The notes below the pieces were generated by a model that saw only the letters and a list, made by a program, of their open reading frames with translations, did no database searches and was not told the DNA's origin. From Paenibacillus sp. FSL R7-0273 (GTDB taxonomy: Bacteria; Bacillota; Bacilli; Paenibacillales; Paenibacillaceae): a DNA stretch of 64,000 bases. A program made the position numbers and the translations under genes. How positions within the stretch are numbered: the first letter of the stretch is position 1; every line of letters begins with the position of its first letter. The stretch covers positions 6,028,001-6,092,000 of the forward strand of contig NZ_CP009283.1 of the NCBI RefSeq assembly GCF_000758625.1, written 5' to 3'. Shown one piece after another: positions 7,829-16,229 of the stretch.

Positions 7829-9315
7829 TGACCGTCACCTCCCGTGGTTTTGTTCTTGAGCCACTTTGGCGCTCCTTTGTTCTTGCGGTTCTTTTCGCGT
7901 TCAGCACTGCTGCTGCGGGCTTTGCCGCCGCCCGCAGCCGGAGCAGAACCCGCGCCGCTGCGTCCGCCTGCGGCCCGGCCTGCGCCGTGCTGCGGCTCGC
8001 GCCGCACCGCCGCGCCCGCACCCTCGCCGTCCGGCCGCGCTGCTGCCGGCCTTGCACCCGGTGCATCCGGCTGCACCGCCGCCGTCCGCACCGGCTTGCC
8101 GCCGCGCGGCGCTGCGCTCTCCCGGCGCGGGCTGCCCGCACCCCCGCTGCCTTGGCCTGGCGCCGGTCTGCGGGCTTCATCCGCCGGGAGCACCTTGCCG
8201 GCGGACAGGGCCCGTTCCTCGAGCTGAATATCCAGCTCGCGGGCGAACTTGCGCATGATGAACGTCTGCTGCTCGGTGACGATCGTCACCGACAGCCCGC
8301 GTTTGCCCATGCGCCCGGTGCGGCCGGCCCGGTGCACATAGTGCTCGGCGTCAAAGGCCGGATCGAAGCTGACGACGAGCGTCAGCTCCTCAATGTCCAG
8401 ACCCCGGGCCGCCACGTCGCTGGCGACCAGTACGCGGAACTTGCCGTCACGGAATTTCGCCAGCACGTTGCTGCGCGTAACCTTGTCGGCATCACCGTAC
8501 AGTGCCGCCGCCGTAAGTCCAAGATGGTTCAGCTTCGCCTCCACCTCGGCGATGTCCTCCGTCGCATTGACGAACACAATCGCCCGCTTGGGGTTATGAT
8601 GGCGGATGACGCGGCGCAGCATATCGATCTTGTTCCGCTCCTCAGACACCACATAGTGATGCTCCAGCGTCTGGGCGGTCATTACGCCGGGATCAATGCC
8701 AATCTCGGCCGGGTTCTTCATCTCACGCGAAGCCAGTGCCTTAGTCTCAGGACCGATGGTCGCAGACAGCATGACAAGCTGGCGCGTGCGCAGCGCGCTG
8801 CTGACGATCTTAGCCACCTCACCGGCTCCGCTCAGCTGGAACATCTGGTCAGCTTCATCGATAACAATCGTGCTGACCTCATGCATCTTCAGCTTGCGCA
8901 GGCCGATCAGCTCGCGGATGCGTCCCGGCGTGCCGACCACCAGCTGGGGATGCTCGCGCAGCTTGTCAATCTGGCGCTTGATGGCGGCTCCGCCGATCAG
9001 CCCCATCACCTTGATGCCGCGGTGGTCACCGTACCGCTCCGCCTCGCGGAGAATCTGCATCGCCAGCTCCTGGGTCGGGGCCAGCACCAGCTTTTGCACC
9101 ACTCTCTGCTCCGGGTTAATCCCTTGAAGCAGCGGCAGCAGGTAAGCCAGCGTCTTGCCTGTTCCGGTCTGGGAAGCGGCAAGCACGTCCCTGCCCTCCA
9201 GCAGCAGCGGGATCGTCTGCTCCTGAACGGGAGACGGGGCGGTAATGCCGAATTCCGACAATCGGGCAACAAGGTCTTCCTGAATGCCGATGGCCGCAAA
9301 AGAAGCGTTAGTCAT
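7825..9315 (-). CDS. DEAD-box RNA helicase, YfmL-like, with a long basic tail
   Basis: All helicase motifs are present in order: Q motif (SPVQEQTIPL), ASQTGTGKT, PTQELAMQI, TPGRI, DEAD (VIDEADQM), SAT, ARGLDIEE and HRAGRTGRMGKRG. The stretch GTPGRIRELIGLRKLKMHEV resembles YfmL of Bacillus, linked to ribosome assembly and growth in the cold. The core ends near residue 385; the last 110 residues are rich in Arg, Gly, Ala, Pro and Lys and low in complexity, as in RNA-binding tails of other DEAD proteins. The DNA for the tail (about 7830-8170) is markedly more G+C-rich than its surroundings. A weak AAAGGATG precedes the ATG at 9315. It heads the operon with ecsAB. Confidence 0.9.
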   Translation of the reverse strand: MTNASFAAIGIQEDLVARLSEFGITAPSPVQEQTIPLLLEGRDVLAASQTGTGKTLAYLLPLLQGINPEQRVVQKLVLAPTQELAMQILREAERYGDHRGIKVMGLIGGAAIKRQIDKLREHPQLVVGTPGRIRELIGLRKLKMHEVSTIVIDEADQMFQLSGAGEVAKIVSSALRTRQLVMLSATIGPETKALASREMKNPAEIGIDPGVMTAQTLEHHYVVSEERNKIDMLRRVIRHHNPKRAIVFVNATEDIAEVEAKLNHLGLTAAALYGDADKVTRSNVLAKFRDGKFRVLVASDVAARGLDIEELTLVVSFDPAFDAEHYVHRAGRTGRMGKRGLSVTIVTEQQTFIMRKFARELDIQLEERALSAGKVLPADEARRPAPGQGSGGAGSPRRESAAPRGGKPVRTAAVQPDAPGARPAAARPDGEGAGAAVRREPQHGAGRAAGGRSGAGSAPAAGGGKARSSSAEREKNRKNKGAPKWLKNKTTGGDGQ

Positions 9316-9411
9316 AAGTAAGTTTCATCCTTTTCGCTAAGTAATATCTTCATTATATGCCAAAAAGGCCTCTCCACCAAATGGAAGGCCATTTTCTTGT
9401 AAACATACATT

Positions 9412-10188
9412 CTATTTACGGTTCATTGCGTTATAGGTCAGCTTGTCTGCCAGACGGGGGAACAAACCGTAGAGCCGGATGCCGAAGCCGGCAATTCCGG
9501 GAAGATCAATCTCTTCCTTGCGCTTCTCCATCAGCCTGACGATCCTGGCGGATACAAATTCGGGGGTCATCATCATCCGGGCTACATTCTTCTGGTAATT
9601 GCCGGACGGATCTGCCGTCTTGAAAAAATCAGTAGCAATCGGTCCCGGATTGACCGCCGACACCGTGATGCCGCTCTTACGCAGCTCCTGGCGCAGGGCA
9701 TTGGTGAAGCCGAGTACAGCATGCTTGGTCGCCGTATAGGCAACTGACCGGGCTGTGCCAATTTTGCCGGCCATCGAGGCCACATTGACAATCTGCCCGC
9801 TGCCCCGCTGCAGCATATGCGGAACAACGGCCTTGGTACAGCGGACAATCCCCATGTAATTGACATCCATCATATCATCGAATTCCTGCGCTTCCATCTC
9901 GGTGAAGCCGGCAAATTTGCCGTAGCCGGCGTTGTTCAGCAGAATATCAATTCTGCCGTATGCCGCCAGAATCTCAGTGAACACCCGGGCAACCTCAGCC
10001 TCGTCAGTAACATCGCAGGTATACAGTCCAAAAACGCCCGGAATCCCGGCCGCCGTCTCTTTCAGCTTCTTCTCAGAACGGGCCAGCAGAACGGGAACTG
10101 CCCCCTTCTCGCTGAGCATCCGGGCCGTTATGGCTCCGATTCCGCTTGAAGCTCCTGTTATTACTACTATCTTGTCTTTAAGTTGCAT
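9412..10188 (-). CDS. Short-chain dehydrogenase/reductase
   Basis: A classical SDR of 258 residues: TGASSGIG (NAD(P) binding) near residue 12, LLNNAGYG near 88, catalytic Ser in VNVASMAGK and the YTATK motif with catalytic Tyr and Lys, then NPGPIATDF. It resembles the YqjQ group of Bacillus. An arginine in LLARSEKKLKE just after the second beta strand suggests NADP(H). The substrate cannot be told. It stands apart from the helicase operon by about 100 bp and from cheX by 28 bp; the latter could be transcribed through into it. Confidence 0.88.
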   Translation of the reverse strand: MQLKDKIVVITGASSGIGAITARMLSEKGAVPVLLARSEKKLKETAAGIPGVFGLYTCDVTDEAEVARVFTEILAAYGRIDILLNNAGYGKFAGFTEMEAQEFDDMMDVNYMGIVRCTKAVVPHMLQRGSGQIVNVASMAGKIGTARSVAYTATKHAVLGFTNALRQELRKSGITVSAVNPGPIATDFFKTADPSGNYQKNVARMMMTPEFVSARIVRLMEKRKEEIDLPGIAGFGIRLYGLFPRLADKLTYNAMNRK

Positions 10189-10216
10189 GAAGATTCTTCA
10201 GCTCCTAAGGGTCCGC

Positions 10217-10672
10217 CTAAGAGATCATTACCTGAATATCAAGCTCCCCAATGCCTTCCATAAGCAGCGGGATGCTGAGTGCTTTACGCGGGAAAACGGC
10301 CATGCTCTCCAGTTTCATCAGCTTCGGAGGTGTAATATCCACAGATACCCCTTGATTGGATAGAATCGTACTGGCATTTCCGCTGATCATGTTCCCCAGC
10401 TCTGAAATCGCACTCTGTCCCATTTCATCCATTTCTGCAATCGGATAGCCGCCCATCATTGCGGATACCATCTTCAGCGCCACATGCTCTTCAAGCCCGA
10501 ATATAATATCCCCGCTGAGCTGTCCCGTCATCCCCACCTGAATCCATATATGGTTATCGATCAGTTCAATATCCTTGATGCCCAGATTTCCGGTCGATGG
10601 CGAGACCTGAACCACCTGCTCAATTACAATACGTGCAGACTCTAGAAATGGATTGATTACTTCTGCTTTCAT
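10217..10672 (-). CDS. cheX: Chemotaxis phosphatase CheX
   Basis: The 151-residue protein carries the CheC/CheX/FliY signature with a single active-site helix: residues SAISELGNMISGNAS contain the ExxN pair that removes phosphate from CheY-P. One such helix and this length fit CheX, which works as a dimer; CheC would have two. It shortens the motor signal in chemotaxis. It lies alone, away from a flagellar cluster, behind a sigma-D-like promoter (10750-10776), in keeping with its role. Confidence 0.88.
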   Translation of the reverse strand: MKAEVINPFLESARIVIEQVVQVSPSTGNLGIKDIELIDNHIWIQVGMTGQLSGDIIFGLEEHVALKMVSAMMGGYPIAEMDEMGQSAISELGNMISGNASTILSNQGVSVDITPPKLMKLESMAVFPRKALSIPLLMEGIGELDIQVMIS

Positions 10673-10749
10673 GAAAGTGCTGTCCCCCCTCTACCTGGCT
10701 TTAGTCATATACCAAAAGTCCTAAGTAATAATGTTTAATTATACTTCAT

Positions 10750-10776
10750 ATATCGGCATTATTCATCAAAAATTAA
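10750..10776 (-). promoter_or_regulatory. Sigma-D-like promoter of cheX
   Basis: On the minus strand GCCGATAT (10757-10750) differs in one base from the motility sigma factor -10 consensus GCCGATAA. TTAA (10776-10773), one base from TAAA, lies 15 bases upstream, the proper spacing. Transcription would start about 70 bp before the cheX ATG. Confidence 0.65.
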
Positions 10777-11001
10777 TGCTCTTGTCGAAGGAATTCTCAA
10801 GATAGTTTTCTCCTCCGCATTGCCCTGCCGGATGTAATCTCCTATAATTTAATCAAATACCCACACTCCGCGTAAGATAATCCTGATATACCATCGCTTT
10901 TGCCTTAGTGATACACAGCCTTGCTATCCTGTGAAAACGCCCGGTTTCCACACTATACAAATATTCAGCGACACGATTCGGTAGTAAAAGGGGGCACATC
11001 T
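10777..11001. other. Rest of the cheX / LysR intergenic region
   Basis: A divergent, A/T-rich control region. No gene, RNA structure or convincing LysR operator was found besides the cheX promoter next to it. Confidence 0.5.
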
Positions 11002-11904
11002 ATGAACATTAGCCAGCTGGAGACACTGATTACAATCTCCAAAACGATGAGCTTTCGCAAAGCAGGTGAACTGCTTAACCTGACCCAGCCGGCCGTTTCG
11101 GCACAAATCAAGAGCCTGGAGGAAGAGTTCAAAACACAGCTTGTGGACCGGAACCAGCCGGTTACCCTGACAGACAGGGGGAGAGTATTCCTTACACATG
11201 CCGAGCAGATTGTCAGCATTGTCGAGGAGCTGAAGCAGCGGCTTGCTGACTTGGACGAAAATCCCCAGGGACATATTATTCTCGGTACAACCACCTCTAT
11301 TGCGATTCAGATTCTGCCGCGCATCCTTTCTTATTTTCAGGACCAGTTCCCGCACATCAAAACCTCCATCTCCTCCATGTCCTCATCGCAGATTTATCAG
11401 CAGGTGGAGAGCGGGCTGGTCGACGTTGGAATCGGCTATCTGATCGGACAGAATCCGGGAATGACCACCTCGGTCCTGTATTACGATACCTTTGAGCTGG
11501 TTGTCTCGCCAAGGCATCCGCTGGCCCAGGTAAAAACAGCGGGTATTGAAGCGCTCGGCTCAACGCCGCTCATCCTGCTCTCTCCGGACACGGTCGGCCG
11601 CAGATTTGTCGATGATGTCCTGGCCCGGCACGGCATTCAGCCCCAGGTTATTATGGAGCTTACGAGCAGTGAGGAAGTGAAGCGGATGGTGGAGCTGGAT
11701 CTCGGCGCAGCCGTCATCTCCAAGCAGTCTGTAACTGCCGAGGTGCGCAGCGGCTCACTCCGCATCGTTCCGATTATTGAGCTGGAGGTTACCCATCCGG
11801 TCGGAGTCATTACCAAATCAGGCAAATATGTCAACTCTGCCATGCGCCAGTTCCTCAGTGACCTGAAGGGCATGCCGGAGACCCAATTCATCGGTTCGGA
11901 ATAA
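11002..11904 (+). CDS. LysR-type transcriptional regulator
   Basis: The 300-residue protein begins with a LysR winged helix (MNISQLETLITISKTMSFR then LLNLTQPAVSAQIKSLEEEF), followed by a two-lobed effector domain (GHIILGTTTSIAIQILPRIL, VESGLVDVGIGYL). The start at 11002 follows AAAGGGGG by 8 bases; an in-frame extension to 10921 has no ribosome binding site. The effector is unknown. The histidinol phosphatase gene starts 57 bp after its stop in the same direction and may be co-transcribed. Confidence 0.9.
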   Translation: MNISQLETLITISKTMSFRKAGELLNLTQPAVSAQIKSLEEEFKTQLVDRNQPVTLTDRGRVFLTHAEQIVSIVEELKQRLADLDENPQGHIILGTTTSIAIQILPRILSYFQDQFPHIKTSISSMSSSQIYQQVESGLVDVGIGYLIGQNPGMTTSVLYYDTFELVVSPRHPLAQVKTAGIEALGSTPLILLSPDTVGRRFVDDVLARHGIQPQVIMELTSSEEVKRMVELDLGAAVISKQSVTAEVRSGSLRIVPIIELEVTHPVGVITKSGKYVNSAMRQFLSDLKGMPETQFIGSE

Positions 11905-11961
11905 CCGGTATGATGTGCTGCTGACGTACACACACTATGGCCAAAGGAGATGTTCACGCTA

Positions 11962-12774
11962 ATGAAGTTCGACCTGCACACCCATCATTTCCGCTGCGGC
12001 CATGCCGACGGAACCATCAGGGATTATATAGAGGCCGGAATTGCCGCAGGCCTAGACGTTATCGGGATTTCTGACCATACACCTTACTTCGGCCATACGT
12101 CCGATCAGGCTTTTCCCCATATTGCCATGGCTAAATCGGAGATCGTGAGCTATGTGGAGGAAGTGCTGGCCCTGCAAAAAGAATACGCCGGCAAAATCGA
12201 CGTCCTGCTTGGCATAGAGTCCGATTATTTCCCTGAGCATGCCGCGCTGTATAAGGCTACGCTGGCCGCGTATCCCTTTGATTACGTGATTGGCTCCGTA
12301 CATAACGTGCGCGGAGATAGCATTTTTAACAAAAGCCGCTGGAAAAAGCTAACTCCCGATCAGATGCACGCAGTCAAAGCGGATTACTACCGGCTGATTG
12401 CCGAATCCTCCCGCAGCGGCATGTTCCAGATTCTCGGCCATATCGATGCGATGAAGGGCAACTACCCCCAGTTCTGTGACATTCCTGCCGCCGCCGAGAT
12501 TGATGAAGCGCTGCGGGTCATCGGTGAATGCGGAACTGCAATCGAGATCAATACCTCGGGAGGCACGAAGCTGTGTGGCGGCTGGTACCCGTCGGACGAC
12601 ATTCTGGAGCGCGCGCTGCATTACGGTGTTGAGGTCAGCTTCGGCTCTGATGCGCACAAGCCTTCGCGGGTGGCGGATCAGCGGAATGCTGTAGAAGCCC
12701 GGCTGAAGGAAATCGGCTTCAAGGAGTGGGTATATTACAAGCGGCGTGAGCGGGTTGCTGTACCTATTTCTTAA
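11962..12774 (+). CDS. hisJ: PHP-type histidinol-phosphatase (HisJ-like)
   Basis: The 270-residue protein has the metal ligands of the PHP family: DLHTHHFRCGHADG, ISDHTPY, GIESDYF, GSVHN, GHIDAMK and SFGSDAHKP. Length and motif order fit HisJ, which removes phosphate from L-histidinol phosphate late in histidine synthesis. AAAGGAG (11943-11949) fits the ATG at 11962 better than the in-frame ATG at 11950. No other his gene is near; relatives in this family can act on other phosphate esters, so the substrate is inferred. Confidence 0.82.
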   Translation: MKFDLHTHHFRCGHADGTIRDYIEAGIAAGLDVIGISDHTPYFGHTSDQAFPHIAMAKSEIVSYVEEVLALQKEYAGKIDVLLGIESDYFPEHAALYKATLAAYPFDYVIGSVHNVRGDSIFNKSRWKKLTPDQMHAVKADYYRLIAESSRSGMFQILGHIDAMKGNYPQFCDIPAAAEIDEALRVIGECGTAIEINTSGGTKLCGGWYPSDDILERALHYGVEVSFGSDAHKPSRVADQRNAVEARLKEIGFKEWVYYKRRERVAVPIS

Positions 12775-12797
12775 TCATTCAAATCTTCTCCTTAAAA

Positions 12798-12867
12798 AAG
12801 CACCGCAGCAGCAAAGGCCCGGAAAGCGTATCAGCTTAGCGGACTGTCCTTTACTGCTGCGGTGCTC
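12798..12867. terminator. Bidirectional terminator, hisJ / nitroreductase
   Basis: AAGCACCGCAGCAG (12798-12811) pairs with CTGCTGCGGTGCT around a 40-base loop between converging genes; A and T runs lie at either side. Confidence 0.75.
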
Positions 12868-12882
12868 TGTTTATTATGGCAA

Positions 12883-13632
12883 TTATGCTTTATGCAGATT
12901 GCTGCAGGTAAAGCCCTGCTGGGGAAGCGTCTTCCCCGCATCCCCGTACTGCGGATTCAGCGCGTAGAAGTGGGCGATAACCGCGCTCCAGTCACGTTCT
13001 GTCTGTCCTACGGACTTCTGGTACTCCCGGAACTCCGCATTGTACCGGCGGATGCTGCCTTCCAGATTACGATTGTAACGCTCCTCATGATATACAGCCT
13101 CCAGCGGCAGACGCGGCTTCTTAGGCAGCTCTTCACCCGGGTAACCGATACACAGGCCTACCACCGGGAACACATACTCAGGCAGCTCCAGCAGCTCAAT
13201 TACACTTTCGGTATTGCGGCGGATTCCGCCGATCGGAATGATGCCGAGCCCAAGTGATTCGGCTGCAGCCACGGCGCTCTCCAGTGCAATCCCGACATCC
13301 ACAGCACCGACAAGCAGTGCATCCGCATCGCCCACAGCCTCAAACGACTGGCCCTCCAATTCGGCCGCCAGCTTCGTCCGGTAGAAATCCATGCAGAACA
13401 CCAGGAATACCGGCGCATCTGCCACATGCTGCTGTTTTCCGCTCAACGCTGCAAACCTTTCCCTGCGCTCCTTATTCTGCACGGCAATAACCGTAACCTG
13501 CTGCCCGTTAACCCAGGACGGGGCTGCCTGCGCAGCTTCAATAATGCAGCGCAGCTTCTCCGGCTCCACAGGCTTGTCCGCATACTTCCGGAAGGAACGG
13601 TGATTATTTAAGGTATTCAATACTTCATTCAA
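12883..13632 (-). CDS. NAD(P)H-dependent nitro/flavin reductase (NfsA/NfrA group)
   Basis: The product starts NEVLNTLNNHRSFRKYADKPV with the HRS-R-Y FMN-binding motif of nitroreductases, then AAQAAPSWVNGQQV and a middle GLGIIPIGGIRRN segment typical of NfsA/NfrA enzymes. The start is taken as TTG (13632-13630) because AGGAGG (13642-13647) is 9 bases upstream; this gives 249 residues, the length of NfrA1 of Bacillus, while the upstream ATG at 13683 lies before the ribosome binding site. Family members use FMN and NADPH to reduce nitro-compounds, quinones or free flavin. It is monocistronic. Confidence 0.88.
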   Translation of the reverse strand: MNEVLNTLNNHRSFRKYADKPVEPEKLRCIIEAAQAAPSWVNGQQVTVIAVQNKERRERFAALSGKQQHVADAPVFLVFCMDFYRTKLAAELEGQSFEAVGDADALLVGAVDVGIALESAVAAAESLGLGIIPIGGIRRNTESVIELLELPEYVFPVVGLCIGYPGEELPKKPRLPLEAVYHEERYNRNLEGSIRRYNAEFREYQKSVGQTERDWSAVIAHFYALNPQYGDAGKTLPQQGFTCSNLHKA

Positions 13633-13759
13633 TGGATGATTCCTCCTGGTCCTGAAATGAATTTCTGTCTTGTGCATTATCATAACCTAACGGCGTCCGC
13701 AGCCGCCAGCTTTTGGGTTCAGGCACGGCAGCCTTTCAGCTCCGCATCTGTCAAAGCGC

Positions 13760-13787
13760 AAAAAAATGGACCCGGATCACCGGGTCC
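13760..13787 (-). terminator. Terminator downstream of the acetyltransferase gene
   Basis: GGACCCGG, a four-base loop and CCGGGTCC form a perfect hairpin (13768-13787), followed on the minus strand by ATTTTTTT. Confidence 0.85.
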
Positions 13788-13861
13788 CAACAGCAGTTAT
13801 ATTTTCAAAAGGGGGTCATGTACTTAGTTTAACCGGACACTGTTAGAGTTTGATAACGGCT

Positions 13862-14410
13862 TTATTTCAATTGTGTAACAATGCCGAACACTTTTATGAC
13901 ATCGCCCGAGCCGTCCGCTACCGGCAGCACCCGCTCCAGGGCCAGCCCGTTTTTGGCCATAACCCGCTCGCTTCTCAGGTTGCTGCCACGGCAGCGCCCC
14001 TCTATCCTTTGCAGGCCCAGCTCCTGCACGGCGTAGCCCAGCATCAGCCCGACCGCTTCTGTAGTGAAGCCTGCCCCCCACCAGTCGGGATGCAGCATGT
14101 AACCTAACACGGCTTTGCCCTCGTGCCGGTTCCAGTTCTGCAGCGACACCGTTCCGAGCAGCTCCTGCCCGCCTCTGGCATAAATGCCGGCATGCAGGGC
14201 GCAGGGATCATGGGCATGGATCATCCGCTGCGCCAGTTTATCCAGAACAGCCTGCTGCGAGCCGGCTCCGCAGCGCATTACAATATGCGGCTGAACCTCC
14301 GGATGGGAGAGAAGAGTCTTCAGCCTGTCCGCTTCAGCAGGCAGCATCGGCCTGAGCTCCACGGCTGTCCCTTGCCGGGCGGTAAATGATACTGTTTCAT
14401 AAGTAATCAT
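13862..14410 (-). CDS. GNAT family N-acetyltransferase (RimJ/RimL type)
   Basis: The 182-residue protein shows the GNAT order: ELLGTVSLQNWNRHEGKAVLGYML (strands 3-4), HPDWWGAGFTTEAVGLML, where the Q/RxxGxG/A acetyl-CoA loop is relaxed, then LGLQRIEGRCRGSNLRSERVMAKNGL, typical of RimJ/RimL-like enzymes that acetylate protein N-termini or small amines. The substrate is not known. It lies 43 bp downstream of the metallophosphoesterase gene on the same strand and may share its transcript. Confidence 0.85.
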   Translation of the reverse strand: MITYETVSFTARQGTAVELRPMLPAEADRLKTLLSHPEVQPHIVMRCGAGSQQAVLDKLAQRMIHAHDPCALHAGIYARGGQELLGTVSLQNWNRHEGKAVLGYMLHPDWWGAGFTTEAVGLMLGYAVQELGLQRIEGRCRGSNLRSERVMAKNGLALERVLPVADGSGDVIKVFGIVTQLK

Positions 14411-14452
14411 AGATTTCCCTCTTCTCTCCGCGATTCTGCTGCTTTCCCTTTA

Positions 14453-15388
14453 TCAGGCCCGGCGCAGCGTGAGGATGGTCAGCTCCGGCCTGCACAGCAG
14501 CCGCAGCGGCATATAGGTCTCGCCGAAGCCTCTGTTCACATAGACCGGCATTCCTTTTGCAGCGGTGTAATACAAACCGCTTATGTATTTCAGCGAGCCG
14601 TAGGGGGTATACGGTGCCCCTACGAACGGCAGACGAAGCTGTCCGCCGTGGCTGTGGCCTGATAATTGCAGGTTGAAGGGGTAGCCCTCCGCCGTATCGG
14701 CATAATCCGGCTCGTGCATGAGCAGCAGCGTGAACATGTCAGCCGGAATGTCCTTCAGCGCAGCGGCAGGATCGGGACTGCCCTTGAGCATATCCTCCAG
14801 TCCGGCAACCGCTATCCGCTCACCGCCCCGGCTGATGACATAGGACTGGTTCCTTAGTACAACAAAGCCGGCATTCGTCAGCAGGCGGGTGAGCAGCTCT
14901 GTATTCTTATAATCATGATTCCCAAAAATAGCGTATTTACCAAGCGGAGCTGTCAGCTCTGCCAGCAGTGCTACGGAATCACTCAGATCCTCGGCATCGC
15001 TGTCGACCATATCGCCCGTGAAGCAGATCATATCCGGCCTGGCCTCCTTGATATGCTTCACCAGCCGCCCGACGTCACCGGCATCCTTATTGAAGCCCAG
15101 ATGAACATCGCTGAAATGAACAAGCCGCATCCCGGCAAAAGCAGCCGGCAGCTGCCCCAGCACCAGCTCCAGCTCGGTGACTTCAAGCCAGTTGGGCTCC
15201 CCCTGCCAGACATAGCCGCCTGTAAGCAGCCCCGCCCCGAATATTGCTGCAGTCCCCCGGGCCAGGAACTGGCGGCGGGTCATCCTGCGGCTGCCGGGCT
15301 TGCCGGGCTCAGGAGCGCTGAGGCGGCTGTTAGCGCCCGGCTGATCTTTTGCGAGATTGGGAGAAGCCCCGGAGTAGTCATTTTTCAT
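14453..15388 (-). CDS. Tat-exported metallophosphoesterase (YkuE-like)
   Basis: A calcineurin-like phosphoesterase of 311 residues with all metal motifs: VHFSDVHLG, CFTGDMVDS, FGNHDYK, LLLMHEPDY and LSGHSHGGQ. The N-terminus has a twin-arginine signal, SRRMTRRQFLARG, followed by a hydrophobic stretch (AAIFGAGLLTGG), as in YkuE of Bacillus, a known Tat substrate. It probably acts at the cell surface on a phosphodiester; the substrate is not known. The 30-residue acidic-basic stretch before the twin arginines is long for a signal peptide. The potassium channel gene ends 21 bp upstream, so the two likely form a unit. Confidence 0.88.
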   Translation of the reverse strand: MKNDYSGASPNLAKDQPGANSRLSAPEPGKPGSRRMTRRQFLARGTAAIFGAGLLTGGYVWQGEPNWLEVTELELVLGQLPAAFAGMRLVHFSDVHLGFNKDAGDVGRLVKHIKEARPDMICFTGDMVDSDAEDLSDSVALLAELTAPLGKYAIFGNHDYKNTELLTRLLTNAGFVVLRNQSYVISRGGERIAVAGLEDMLKGSPDPAAALKDIPADMFTLLLMHEPDYADTAEGYPFNLQLSGHSHGGQLRLPFVGAPYTPYGSLKYISGLYYTAAKGMPVYVNRGFGETYMPLRLLCRPELTILTLRRA

Positions 15389-15409
15389 AGGGTAATTCTC
15401 CTTTCAGTA

Positions 15410-16162
15410 CTATTGGGACCGGCCGGCCTCTTCTTCAGTGGTCTCCTGTCCCGGCTCCTTATCCTCCTTCTGCTCCTTGCAGTCTGATGACACGTTCTCC
15501 ATATTCTCAACATTCTCAATATTCACATCGATCTCAGCTTCAACCTCCGCCTGTGTTCCCGGACCAAGGATTTTGCGGAACAGCCCCAGCATGGACAGGG
15601 CATAAGCCACCGTAATGAAGCTGAAGCTGATCTGCATGATGACAACAAGCCGGGATGTATTATCAATCGGCGCCACATCCCCGTAGCCCACAGTCGTAAA
15701 GGTAGCAACGCTGAAATACAGGAAGGTGATCAGCTGGCTCAGCAGATCCTCGCCAAGCCCCTCTCCTTGAAAGGAGGATTGTCCAAACAGCTTATAAATG
15801 GATGTATACACAATAGTGAAGAAAAGAATGCAGGTAAAGGCGGCTATACTGATACGGATCAGCGTCTGCTGCAGCCTGACCTCCTTGTTATTGGATTCCT
15901 TAATTTCATGGAAAATAAAATGGATATAAAACAGTACAGAAAAAAGCACAAAAAGTAAAATCAGCCCCCGCATTCCCCGGTTACCCGGCACTACCTGGCC
16001 AAGGTCAATCAGGTTCAGCAGATCCTCAGCCGAGATCAGTGCGTAAATCAGCACCGGGACAAGCAGAACCGCCTTTCCCATCCACCTCGACCGCAAGCGG
16101 TAAAACAAAATGGACAGTATGATAATCACTGCAGCATTAAAGGTCCATATCCACCCGGCCAT
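15410..16162 (-). CDS. Two-TM-pore potassium channel protein
   Basis: The protein has a potassium selectivity filter TTVGYGDVAP in a P-loop flanked by membrane helices, preceded by three further hydrophobic segments, and ends in an acidic, Glu/Asn-rich tail (ENVENMENVSSDCKEQKED) without an RCK domain. The ATG at 16162 (250 residues) is chosen because AGGAG lies 10 bases before it; the longer frame to 16342 overlaps the neighbouring gene and starts with a basic, non-membrane sequence. It probably passes K+ passively; gating is not predictable. Confidence 0.82.
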   Translation of the reverse strand: MAGWIWTFNAAVIIILSILFYRLRSRWMGKAVLLVPVLIYALISAEDLLNLIDLGQVVPGNRGMRGLILLFVLFSVLFYIHFIFHEIKESNNKEVRLQQTLIRISIAAFTCILFFTIVYTSIYKLFGQSSFQGEGLGEDLLSQLITFLYFSVATFTTVGYGDVAPIDNTSRLVVIMQISFSFITVAYALSMLGLFRKILGPGTQAEVEAEIDVNIENVENMENVSSDCKEQKEDKEPGQETTEEEAGRSQ

Positions 16163-16229
16163 AGTGATCACACTCCTGTTCTTTGGAAAGGGAAGCACAC
16201 TAACTTCTCCTATTACCAGTTGTAAAAAA

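Noticed and set aside
7828..9321. 497-codon plus-strand frame opposite the helicase
   Set aside because: Exact shadow of a gene with all DEAD-box motifs; the frame is a product of codon bias.
13636..13827. Small plus-strand frame opposite the start of the nitroreductase gene
   Set aside because: Overlaps the ribosome binding site and terminator region of other genes and lacks its own start signal.
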